From contig NZ_JAELVQ010000015.1 of the NCBI RefSeq assembly GCF_016428595.1, positions 44,131 through 108,130 of the forward strand: a stretch of 64,000 nucleotides of DNA, written 5' to 3'. Of the stretch, positions 57,259 to 64,000 are shown piece after piece. The number at the start of each line of letters is the position of its first letter. Within the stretch, counting starts at the first letter, position 1. This stretch comes from Snuella sedimenti (GTDB lineage: Bacteria; Bacteroidota; Bacteroidia; Flavobacteriales; Flavobacteriaceae). The notes below the pieces were generated by a model that was not told the origin of the DNA, did no database searches, and saw only the letters and a list, made by a program, of their open reading frames with translations. The position numbers and the translations under genes were made by a program.

Positions 57259-58491
57259 TTAATTATTAAGTTTAGTAATCGTTATTTTGTTGCCTTCCAT
57301 GAGGTATTCAAAAGGCGTATCTTCCTTAAAGGCATTTAAGATATCGGTAATCGATTCATCTCTGAAAGTAGCCGTGTATATTTGATTTTCTAAGTGATGG
57401 TATTTGTCTTCAATGCTTACATTAAAATGACGTTCTAGCTTTTTTCGAATATGATTGAAAGGTGTGTTTTTAAAGATCAGCATACCTTTTATCCAAGCAG
57501 TGTACAGTTCTACATCCACTTTTTCTACCGACATCTTTTTTTCTGTTTTGTCCCAAGCAGCTTTATGTCCGGGTTTAAGTAGTACTTGGTCGTCTTTATT
57601 GCCACCTTCTTTATGTAGCGATACAGATCCTTCTACGAGTACGGTATTTATGGTTGGATCTTCGGGATAGTAGGAAACATTAAATTGTGTACCATGTACA
57701 ACAACATTCACATCGTTAGTATTAACAACAAAGGCATTATTTGTGTTTTTAGTAACGTCAAAAAAGGCTTCCCCTTTTAGGAATACTTTACGTTCTTTTC
57801 CGTCTATGAATTGCACAGGATATTTTATGGAACTCCCAGAATTGAGTTTTACCTGTGTGCCGTCCGACAGTAACAGGTCGAAATGTTTACCATAGGGAAC
57901 GGTCAATTCATTATATACCAATTTGGCAAGTTTAACTTGTTTGTCATTATTGTATTGTAATTGATTTCCTTTTTGAGCACTTACAACATTTCCCTCTGTA
58001 TCTAATATTGTTTTTTCACCTCCTTCGGTAATGACTTCAATATTCCCGTTTTGTAGTTTTAATGTAATGGCATCAGGAGCTATTACTGTTTTTACCACAG
58101 GTTCCAAATTTGTGCTTTGTTCAAATGAACCATATTTGAAAACAGAAAACACACCCAAAGCTATAACAATAACCGCTGCTATTTTATAAGAGCTTTTAAG
58201 GAATGTCTTTTTTTTAAAAGCATTGTGTTGTGAAGTGTTTTTGTACTCCTTTTGCTCAATGAGTTTTATTGCTTTTCTATATAGTGTAACAAAGTTAATT
58301 TTATTTGGAGGTAGTTTGCTTTCGTCTGGGTAAGCTGTTGTGTCTTCCCAGCTTTTATCCATTAATAGTGTGATGTGCTCTTTGTATTTCGGATCTTTAA
58401 CTATATCGAGAAATGTATATAATTCATCTTTGCTAATCGAATTATCTACAAATTTTTTAAAGAGTTCATCAATGTATTCTTGCTCACTCAT
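57259..58491 (-). CDS. FecR-like anti-sigma factor of PUL 2
   Basis: 410 residues: cytoplasmic anti-sigma region (1-101), membrane helix (about 102-119), periplasmic FecR domain (about 190-300; VPYGKHFDLLLSDGTQVKLN) and a C-terminal DUF4974-type segment (about 335-410; NHIRKKLERHFNVSIEDKYH). It controls the sigma factor encoded 288 bases upstream and responds to the STN domain of the downstream SusC. Normal length, ATG start. Here the sigma, anti-sigma, susC, susD order is the usual one, in contrast to PUL 1. Confidence 0.92.
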   Translation of the reverse strand: MSEQEYIDELFKKFVDNSISKDELYTFLDIVKDPKYKEHITLLMDKSWEDTTAYPDESKLPPNKINFVTLYRKAIKLIEQKEYKNTSQHNAFKKKTFLKSSYKIAAVIVIALGVFSVFKYGSFEQSTNLEPVVKTVIAPDAITLKLQNGNIEVITEGGEKTILDTEGNVVSAQKGNQLQYNNDKQVKLAKLVYNELTVPYGKHFDLLLSDGTQVKLNSGSSIKYPVQFIDGKERKVFLKGEAFFDVTKNTNNAFVVNTNDVNVVVHGTQFNVSYYPEDPTINTVLVEGSVSLHKEGGNKDDQVLLKPGHKAAWDKTEKKMSVEKVDVELYTAWIKGMLIFKNTPFNHIRKKLERHFNVSIEDKYHHLENQIYTATFRDESITDILNAFKEDTPFEYLMEGNKITITKLNN

Positions 58492-58611
58492 ATAATACTA
58501 GTTTAGGTGTTTTTTTGTCACCTTATATTAGTAATACACTTGAAAAGAAAGAAAGTCCCAAGTTTGGAAGCAATTTTTTTTATGTTGGCAAAAAACAGGG
58601 GTTGTTAAATA

Positions 58612-58782
58612 AAACCCGTTATGCATTTTGATAAAAATTTGTCAAAGGGGTGAACTTCACGCGTTATTATGCGTAAAATTTGTATTGAGAATCAAATGCT
58701 TTGTTTTAAAACCTGTACTCGAATTAGTTGACCTTTACAGAACTGACATGCTCATAAGTTGCATAGCATGCAACACGGTTTA
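58612..58782. repeat. Degenerate relative of the inverted-repeat element
   Basis: AAACCCGTTATGCATTTT at the left and ATGCAACACGGTTT (inverted) at the right resemble the ends of the element at 38885-39102. Inside, AAAATTTGTATTGAGAAT matches, on the other strand, ATTCTCGATACAAATTTT of that element, and TACTCGAATTAGTTGAC recalls CACTCGAATTGACAG. It fills most of the 288-base fecI-fecR gap, which otherwise shows nothing recognisable. Confidence 0.4.
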
Positions 58783-59367
58783 AATAAAATACAGACCTAA
58801 AAAGGCTAGGATATAAAGGGATTCGGTTAAATACGGCATAAGCTTTTCCCGAATGATCTGCATGGTCTTCCACAGGTGGTTTTTAACGGTTTTTTGGGAA
58901 ATACCAAGTTCCTTAGCAATTTCCTGATTACTTTTTCCTTGTTGTTTGGATAAAATAAAGATATTTCTTTTCTGTTTAGGAAGATCCTTAAGTAGTTTGT
59001 TTACTAAAACCTCATAATCATTAAAGATAATAGTGTTTTCGGTGCTTTCGTGCATTTCATTAATGTCGTTCCATAACGACTCTCTAAGTGCGTTTTGATT
59101 CGCCACTTTTCTTAGGTGATTAAAAGTCAAGTTTCTGGCTATTTTGTATATAAACGCATTGAATGTTAGTTCTGGGTTTAATATTTCCTTTATTGTCCAA
59201 AGCTTTATGAATACTTCTTGAAGGATGTCTTCTGTGGTTTGTTTGGATTTTGTTAAGGAAAAAATAAATGCATAGAGCCGTTTTTCATAAAAAGCTATTA
59301 CTTCTTTAAAAGCAGATTTGTTGCCCTCTTTTAAGGCTTCAATGGTTTCTTTTTTTAAATCAGTCAT
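58780..59367 (-). CDS. FecI-like ECF sigma factor of PUL 2
   Basis: 195 residues, ATG start. Region 2 at about 22-90 (KQTTEDILQEVFIKLW, FIYKIARNLTFNHLRK) and region 4 at about 130-180 (QGKSNQEIAKELGISQKTVKNHL). The C-terminus ends in a short hydrophobic tail (SLYILAFLGLYFI), seen in many FecI-like proteins of this phylum; the PUL 1 sigma also ends in a hydrophobic tail. It starts the - strand PUL 2 and is preceded by a promoter-like site at 59484-59515. Confidence 0.93.
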   Translation of the reverse strand: MTDLKKETIEALKEGNKSAFKEVIAFYEKRLYAFIFSLTKSKQTTEDILQEVFIKLWTIKEILNPELTFNAFIYKIARNLTFNHLRKVANQNALRESLWNDINEMHESTENTIIFNDYEVLVNKLLKDLPKQKRNIFILSKQQGKSNQEIAKELGISQKTVKNHLWKTMQIIREKLMPYLTESLYILAFLGLYFI

Positions 59368-59483
59368 AGAATGTAATCATTTATGGATTAATTAACATAC
59401 ACTCATTATTTTAGTAGAATAGGGGGTGTTTTTCTTAATAGAAAAAGTTTTATAGCAAATACGGTCAAACGATTGAACTTTTT

Positions 59484-59515
59484 CAAATATATAAATAAAA
59501 TTTATAAATATGCAA
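59484..59515 (-). promoter_or_regulatory. Bacteroidota-type promoter for the PUL 2 sigma gene
   Basis: On the - strand TTG (59513-59515) is followed after 21 bases by TATATTTG (59484-59491), matching the -33 TTG and -7 TAnnTTTG pattern of the Bacteroidota housekeeping sigma factor. It would start transcription about 110 bases before the fecI ATG. Confidence 0.5.
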
Positions 59516-59660
59516 CTGAAAGACTGAAGCTGATTTTAAAATTTTCTCAAATTAGAGATAAGTATTATTTATTAAACCGTAAACAATATAGATAGCACAT
59601 GCTTTTTATAAGGTAATTGGAGGTTATCTTATTTTAAGATAAAAAAATTCCATAAATGTT

Positions 59661-59668
59661 ATTTTTGT
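59661..59668 (+). promoter_or_regulatory. Possible -7 box for comM
   Basis: TATTTTTG fits TAnnTTTG and lies 28 bases before the comM ATG. No TTG at the proper -33 distance, so support is weak. Confidence 0.3.
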
Positions 59669-59696
59669 AGTAGATTTATTACTTAAATTAAATAAG

Positions 59697-61235
59697 ATGC
59701 TCAAAAAGGTTTATGGAAGTGCTGTTTTTGGTGTTGAGGCGACCACGATTACAGTTGAAGTTAATGTTGACTCAGGCATAGGGTATCACCTTGTGGGACT
59801 TCCCGATAATGCCATTAAGGAAAGTAACTATCGCATTGCGGCTGCTCTTCAGAATAATGGCTATAAGATCCCCGGAAAAAAACTAACAATCAACATGGCG
59901 CCTGCCGATTTACGTAAGGAAGGATCGGCCTATGATTTAACTTTGGCGATAGGTATCCTGGCGGCTTCCAAGCAAATAAAGGCAGAACATTTGGAACGCT
60001 ACTTAATTATGGGAGAACTGTCATTGGATGGCAGTTTGCAACCTATAAAAGGAGCCTTGCCGATAGCTATTAAAGCTAGGGAAGAGGGCTTTAAAGGGTT
60101 TATTTTACCTGTACAGAACGTTAAAGAAGCAGCCATTGTTGGCGATTTAGAGGTGTACGGTGTCAATACAATCAAGCAGGTGATTGATTATTTTGATAAA
60201 GGAGAAGCTTTAGAACGTACCATTATTAACACACGTGATGAGTTTTATAAAAGTTTAGACTTTCCAGAATACGATTTTAGTGATGTTAAAGGGCAAGAAG
60301 GGATAAAGCGCTGTATGGAAATTGCAGCTGCTGGTGGTCATAATATTATTTTAATAGGCCCTCCCGGTGCGGGAAAGACCATGCTGGCAAAACGATTACC
60401 CTCTATTTTACCACCTATGACCTTACATGAAGCACTAGAGACCACAAAAATTCATTCCGTTGTGGGAAGAGTAAAAGAAGATACGGGTCTTATGTCGCAA
60501 CGTCCGTTTAGGAGTCCGCATCATACCATATCGGATGTTGCTTTGGTAGGTGGTGGTGCTTTTCCCCAACCGGGTGAAATATCGCTATCCCACAATGGTG
60601 TATTGTTCTTGGACGAGTTGCCAGAGTTTAAGAGGGGCGTACTGGAAGTATTGCGACAGCCCTTGGAAGATAGGGAAGTTACTATATCACGAGCTAAATT
60701 TACTGTTACCTATCCCAGTAGCTTTATGTTGGTAGCGAGCATGAACCCAAGTCCGAGTGGTTATTTTAATGATCCCGATGCACCCGTAGCTACGAGTCCA
60801 GCCGAGATGCAGCGTTATCTTGGTAAAATTTCAGGGCCGTTGTTGGATCGAATCGATATTCATATAGAGGTGACTCCAGTGCCTTTTGATAAATTATCGA
60901 ATTCTGTAAATGGGGAAAGCTCGGTAGAAATTAGAAAGCGTGTCACCCAAGCAAGGGCTATACAAACGGAGCGTTTCAAAGATTCGGAATCCGTGCACTA
61001 CAATGCACAGATGCATACAAAATACATTCGAAACCATTGCACTTTGGACGACGCGTCAAAACAATTGTTAAAAGCGGCTATGGAACGCCTAAACCTATCT
61101 GCAAGAGCTTACGATCGTATTTTAAAAGTCGCCCGTACCATAGCCGATTTGGAAGGCGTTGAGGCCATTAATGGCACCCATATTAGTGAAGCGATCCAAT
61201 ACCGAAGCTTGGATAGAGAAGGGTGGTTGGGGTGA
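59697..61235 (+). CDS. comM: YifB/ComM-family Mg-chelatase-like AAA+ ATPase
   Basis: 512 residues, cytoplasmic, full family length. N-terminal ChlI-like domain (1-170, LVGLPDNAIKESNYRI and INMAPADLRKEGSAYDL), AAA+ domain with Walker A GPPGAGKT (221-228) and Walker B VLFLDELPEF (about 302-311), and a C-terminal Mg_chelatase_C domain (about 400-505; LSARAYDRILKVARTIADL). ComM is a hexameric branch-migration helicase that helps integrate DNA during natural transformation. It is a conserved chromosomal gene and marks the boundary where the PUL region ends. Confidence 0.93.
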   Translation: MLKKVYGSAVFGVEATTITVEVNVDSGIGYHLVGLPDNAIKESNYRIAAALQNNGYKIPGKKLTINMAPADLRKEGSAYDLTLAIGILAASKQIKAEHLERYLIMGELSLDGSLQPIKGALPIAIKAREEGFKGFILPVQNVKEAAIVGDLEVYGVNTIKQVIDYFDKGEALERTIINTRDEFYKSLDFPEYDFSDVKGQEGIKRCMEIAAAGGHNIILIGPPGAGKTMLAKRLPSILPPMTLHEALETTKIHSVVGRVKEDTGLMSQRPFRSPHHTISDVALVGGGAFPQPGEISLSHNGVLFLDELPEFKRGVLEVLRQPLEDREVTISRAKFTVTYPSSFMLVASMNPSPSGYFNDPDAPVATSPAEMQRYLGKISGPLLDRIDIHIEVTPVPFDKLSNSVNGESSVEIRKRVTQARAIQTERFKDSESVHYNAQMHTKYIRNHCTLDDASKQLLKAAMERLNLSARAYDRILKVARTIADLEGVEAINGTHISEAIQYRSLDREGWLG

Positions 61236-61397
61236 ATTTGGATGGGTGTTTTGAAAATTAATAATGTAAATAATGGGGTTAGTGTGATAGAATCGTGGGC
61301 GACATTTTAATTTATTTTATATAAATGATAATATGTAGGAATTTATTTGTAGTTTTATCTTACAACATTAAACTAACCATAACCAAAATCATACATT

Positions 61398-62318
61398 ATG
61401 AGCAAGAGACATTTTTTTATTTTATTACTTGTTTTTACTTCTTTGTTTAGCTTTTCACAAGATGCAGAAACAGCATTTGAAGACACTAAAACGAAATTGT
61501 ATTTGGAAACTAACATTGATTTTGCATCTTCAACCGAGGATTCAAGACCTGATGCACAAGCAGGAACAGGAACTTTAGGAATTAAGTTTTTGAGGAAGTT
61601 TGTCTACGGTAAAATACGTTTTACGGTATTTTCAAAGAATGATAATATTAATTCAGAAAATGCTGATGATTCAAAAATTTTCGGCTCAAATCTATTAATA
61701 CCATCTAATAGTTCTAGTAATATAAGTAATTTTAATTTTATGTTAGGAACTAAGAGTTTTGCTAAACCTGATGATGTAGAAGTAAATGAAGATTTACTTT
61801 CATTTAAGCGATTTGGTGGTTATATTAATTTTTCAGTACATAATACTGAATGGAAAAAAGAAGACCTAATGACACCTGTTACAACAAAATCTCTAGACTT
61901 ACATTTAACATATAGATTATTGAGTTTAGATATTGAAGGTGATAATGGAAGGGCTGATTTATATTTGATAGCTGGACTTTCAAGTAGAAAGTTAGCAGGA
62001 GATTATGGGCTTTCTGAAAATGAAGAAATAAGAAAGGAGTTTATTGGAACGGATAAACTTGGTTTTACGGGGTCAAATTTTGGAGCAAGATTGGAATTGA
62101 ATAACTTTTTTGGACAAATTAATATGACCAATTTTGGAAAAGATAATATTGCTGGATTTAGTGGTAATCAAACTGTAATTTCAGTTGGATTTAATGCAGG
62201 TTTAAATCTGTCAGCCAAAGAAAGTAGTAATGATGTTATGATAAAGGCACAACAACTTCTAGATGAGTTTACTTTGCAACAAAAAAGACAAGAAGCATTA
62301 GAAAAAGAAAAAAAATAA
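61398..62318 (+). CDS. Secreted hypothetical protein, possibly beta-barrel
   Basis: 306 residues, not recognised. A signal peptide (1-20, FSFSQ) is followed by alternating short hydrophobic strands rich in Gly, Asn and aromatic residues (GTLGIKFLRKFVYGKIRFTVF, split by Ser/Asn-rich loops; DLHLTYRLLSLDIEG; SVGFNAGLNLSA), which suggests an outer-membrane or periplasmic beta-barrel-like protein. The last 35 residues are charged and helical, with a Gln/Lys/Glu-rich tail. It stands alone between comM and the insertion sequence and has its own terminator. No function is proposed. Confidence 0.8.
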   Translation: MSKRHFFILLLVFTSLFSFSQDAETAFEDTKTKLYLETNIDFASSTEDSRPDAQAGTGTLGIKFLRKFVYGKIRFTVFSKNDNINSENADDSKIFGSNLLIPSNSSSNISNFNFMLGTKSFAKPDDVEVNEDLLSFKRFGGYINFSVHNTEWKKEDLMTPVTTKSLDLHLTYRLLSLDIEGDNGRADLYLIAGLSSRKLAGDYGLSENEEIRKEFIGTDKLGFTGSNFGARLELNNFFGQINMTNFGKDNIAGFSGNQTVISVGFNAGLNLSAKESSNDVMIKAQQLLDEFTLQQKRQEALEKEKK

Positions 62319-62351
62319 GAAAAAATAAATTATGTTAATAATTTAGAAATT

Positions 62352-62379
62352 AACCCATCAAAATTTGATGGGTTTTTTT
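62352..62379 (+). terminator. Intrinsic terminator of the secreted hypothetical gene
   Basis: AACCCATCAAA and TTTGATGGGTT form a stem that can close on a small loop, followed directly by a run of T. It is 33 bases after the stop codon. Confidence 0.88.
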
Positions 62380-62443
62380 ATATTTTTATTTCATCTTATA
62401 AAACCACCTGCTTTGCTGGTGGTCATGTTCTGAAGGCTATGCC

Positions 62444-62451
62444 TATATTTG
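62444..62451 (+). promoter_or_regulatory. TATATTTG -7 box immediately before tnpA
   Basis: Perfect TAnnTTTG ending 4 bases before the ATG. If used, the transcript would be almost leaderless, which would keep transposase expression low. No good -33 TTG at the right distance was found. Confidence 0.3.
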
Positions 62452-62455
62452 TACT

Positions 62456-62896
62456 ATGAACAAATATAAGAAACTTAGTCATGTTATATATAAATGTGAA
62501 TATCACATAGTTTGGGTCCCAAAGTATAGGTTGCGAATATTAAAAGGAACAATAAAGACCTTGGTTGAAAGGGATATACGCTCTTTGTGCGAATGGAAAG
62601 GGTGTGAGGTTCAAGAACTGAACATTCAAGAGGATCATGTACATTTGTTGGTATCGGTTCCGCCAAAAGTTTCCATCTCTAAACTGATGGGAATTTTAAA
62701 AGGAAAAATAGCAATAAAGCTGTTTAAGAGTTATCCTGAATTAAAGCAGAAGCCATATTGGGGAAATCATTTCTGGGCGAGAGGTTACTTTGTAAGTACT
62801 GTAGGCTTAGATGAAGAAATGATAAGAAAATATGTGAAACATCAGGAAAAGGAAGAGAGAATAGTTGAAGAGAATCAACAGAAATTTGATTTTTGA
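62456..62896 (+). CDS. tnpA: IS200-type transposase TnpA (Y1 HUH)
   Basis: 146 residues, the usual length. The HUH motif is in EDHVHLLV (about residues 60-67) and the catalytic Tyr in IRKYVKHQEK near residue 129. It cuts and joins single-stranded DNA at the hairpin ends of its element during replication. It starts with KYKKLSHVIYKCEYHIVWVP, the typical IS200 N-terminus. The frame is intact, so the copy may be active. Confidence 0.95.
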   Translation: MNKYKKLSHVIYKCEYHIVWVPKYRLRILKGTIKTLVERDIRSLCEWKGCEVQELNIQEDHVHLLVSVPPKVSISKLMGILKGKIAIKLFKSYPELKQKPYWGNHFWARGYFVSTVGLDEEMIRKYVKHQEKEERIVEENQQKFDF

Positions 62897-63022
62897 ACCA
62901 GGCCCTCGAAGCCCCTTTTAGGGGCAATTCAAAGCCACCTTCTTAGAAGGTGTGATTTTTACTTTTTGTAAAAGTCTAATGCTTATCTTGTAATTTTAAT
63001 TATAATGTATCGTTAAGATTGT

Positions 63023-63874
63023 ATGACTTCTATTTTAATATTAGAGCGTTACAGTACAGGAAGTAAAATAATTCTAGGAATCGTATTTACTGTATTGGGT
63101 TATATGTTTTTACGCTATGCTATTAAGCTAATAGAGATGGTGTACGTATTGAAATATAAAAAGCCGCTTTATGTTCATTTTTATCTGTATTTAAGGCGTT
63201 TGTCCGATTCACAGTTGGTTATTCTAAGAGAACAATTTTCATTTTATAAAAAATTAACTAAAAAGGAAAAGAAGTACTTTGAACACCGTTTGGTATCTTT
63301 TATAAACGATAAAGATTTTATAGGTAGGGATGGGTTGGAGATAACCGATGAGATGAAAATTTTGATAGGAGCTACAGCCGTTATGCTAACTTTTGGTTTT
63401 CGAGATTACTATATAGGGTTAATTTCTAAGATTGTAATATATCCAAAGAAGTTTTATTCCCATACTAACAAAGCTTATCATAAGGGAGAGTTTAACCCTA
63501 AGTTAAAGGCTCTCGTTTTATCTTGGGAAGATTTTAAACAAGGATTTAAAAACGGTAAAGACAATTTAAACTTGGGAATTCACGAACTTACACATGCCAT
63601 ACATATAAATAGCATGAAGGAGCGTGATGTAAGTTCCACTATATTTAGTGATTCTTTTAAAGAATTATCCATGCTCTTAAATGCCAATGATGAGTTACGA
63701 GATGCCATAAAGGTGTCGACTTATTTTAGAAACTATGCCTATACAAATCAATTTGAGTTTTTAGCGGTAGCTATCGAGAATTTTATGGAAACCCCTCATG
63801 ATTTTAAAGCTCAATTTCCTGAAATTTACATGAAGGTAAGGCAAATGCTTAATTTTAATGTAGCAAATTATTAG
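63023..63874 (+). CDS. MtfA-like zinc peptidase (M90 family) with N-terminal membrane helix
   Basis: 283 residues. One membrane helix at about 16-35 (IILGIVFTVLGYMFLRY), then a soluble domain with the zinc motif HELTHAIH (His187, Glu188, His191) and a downstream conserved block QFEFLAVAIENFMETPHDF that supplies the third ligand region in M90 peptidases. MtfA in enterobacteria binds the Mlc repressor and is an aminopeptidase; the flavobacterial role is unknown, so no symbol is given. Monocistronic. The start at 63023 follows a short A/T-rich gap after the insertion sequence. Confidence 0.85.
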   Translation: MTSILILERYSTGSKIILGIVFTVLGYMFLRYAIKLIEMVYVLKYKKPLYVHFYLYLRRLSDSQLVILREQFSFYKKLTKKEKKYFEHRLVSFINDKDFIGRDGLEITDEMKILIGATAVMLTFGFRDYYIGLISKIVIYPKKFYSHTNKAYHKGEFNPKLKALVLSWEDFKQGFKNGKDNLNLGIHELTHAIHINSMKERDVSSTIFSDSFKELSMLLNANDELRDAIKVSTYFRNYAYTNQFEFLAVAIENFMETPHDFKAQFPEIYMKVRQMLNFNVANY

Positions 63875-63895
63875 TGTTGCTTAGTAGTGATGCGT

Positions 63896-64000
63896 TTATA
63901 ATTCATTGTTATTGAATAAATTAGGTTGTTCTTTGAATTTTTGATTGATTTTATTTTCCATAAACAACTCATTTATAGGTGTTTTGTCAAAAGTGGATAT
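63896..64000 (-). CDS. C-terminal end of an unidentified protein (cut by window edge)
   Basis: On the - strand an open frame runs from the window edge for 34 codons to a TAA (63896-63898). The peptide contains STFDKTPINELFMENK and ends NLFNNNEL. The composition looks like a real charged C-terminal tail and the frame converges on the MtfA-like gene with 21 bases between the stops. Too short to identify. Confidence 0.45.
   Translation of the reverse strand: MSTFDKTPINELFMENKINQKFKEQPNLFNNNEL

Larger units (their letters stand above)
59368..59696. other. 329-base divergent intergenic region between PUL 2 sigma gene and comM
   Basis: Very A/T-rich, without an ORF or RNA gene that could be recognised. 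It holds a good promoter-like site on the - strand (59484-59515) for the sigma gene and a partial one on the + strand (59661-59668) for comM. Confidence 0.6.
62403..62952 (+). mobile_element. IS200/IS605-type insertion sequence (tnpA only)
   Basis: The transposase gene is bracketed by subterminal hairpins instead of inverted repeats, as expected for this family: ACCACC/GGTGGT at 62403-62423 on the left and CACCTT/AAGGTG at 62936-62952 on the right, with an extra GCCCC/GGGGC hairpin at 62911-62925. No accessory tnpB is present. True ends probably lie a few bases outside the hairpins. It looks intact. Confidence 0.8.

Noticed and set aside
1..64000. CRISPR arrays, tRNA or rRNA genes, phage genes, toxin-antitoxin pairs, riboswitches
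   Set aside because: No regularly spaced repeats, cloverleaf sequences or corresponding proteins were seen in any gap on either strand.

Overview
The window is AT-rich DNA from a member of the Bacteroidota, most likely a marine Flavobacteriaceae. The evidence is two complete SusC/SusD pairs with FecI-type sigma factors and FecR anti-sigma factors, many lipoproteins with Bacteroidota-type lipoboxes, TAnnTTTG promoter-like sites, and sulfatase-rich polysaccharide utilization loci (PULs). No tRNA, rRNA or CRISPR array was seen.

Layout. PUL 1 (1-38.9 kb) lies on the + strand except for its sigma gene. Its first block (1-13.7 kb) is a tight gene run: the 3' end of a GH29 fucosidase, a GH29 lipoprotein, a GH43-like/GH29 fusion, an SGNH esterase, a GH141-like beta-helix enzyme with a PDZ domain, an S1 sulfatase, a cytoplasmic FAH-family enzyme of the L-fuconate pathway, a GH16 and a GH31. 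Next come a divergent FecI/FecR pair, SusC, SusD and a strong hairpin. They are followed by two paralogous FG-GAP/ASPIC-UnbV proteins, a Tat-exported phosphoesterase, a second sulfatase, a sialate O-acetylesterase-like protein, a triple-domain esterase, a GH92 and a GH95. PUL 2 (59.4 kb back to 39.5 kb, - strand) runs FecI, FecR, SusC, SusD, hairpin, ASPIC-UnbV lipoprotein, membrane multiheme cytochrome c with TPRs, GH97, two compact GH101-like proteins separated by a second Tat phosphoesterase, and a GH110-like beta-helix enzyme. The two loci converge on a bidirectional terminator at 39.45 kb. The junction holds gene relics (a GH2-type C-terminus and a frameshifted GH29) and imperfect direct and inverted repeats around the GH95 gene. 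The right flank (59.7-64 kb) is ordinary chromosome: comM/yifB, a secreted hypothetical protein, an IS200-type transposase with its hairpin ends, an MtfA-like peptidase, and the end of an unidentified - strand gene.

How the genes work together. Both SusC proteins carry an N-terminal STN signalling domain, so each locus can be read as a trans-envelope switch: glycan bound at SusCD, then SusC-STN, FecR, FecI and PUL transcription. The PUL 1 enzymes point to a sulfated, O-acylated, alpha-L-fucose-rich glycan with some mannose and galactose. The FAH enzyme suggests that released L-fucose is oxidised to pyruvate and lactate. PUL 2 points to alpha-galactosides (GH97, GH110) and possibly Gal-GalNAc-type linkages (GH101-like). 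No recognisable endo-fucoidanase is present; the only possible endo-enzymes are GH16 and the GH101-like pair. The target could therefore be an algal fucogalactan or a mucin-like animal glycan. The least expected parts are the ASPIC-UnbV beta-propellers directly after both SusD genes and the membrane multiheme cytochrome embedded in PUL 2.
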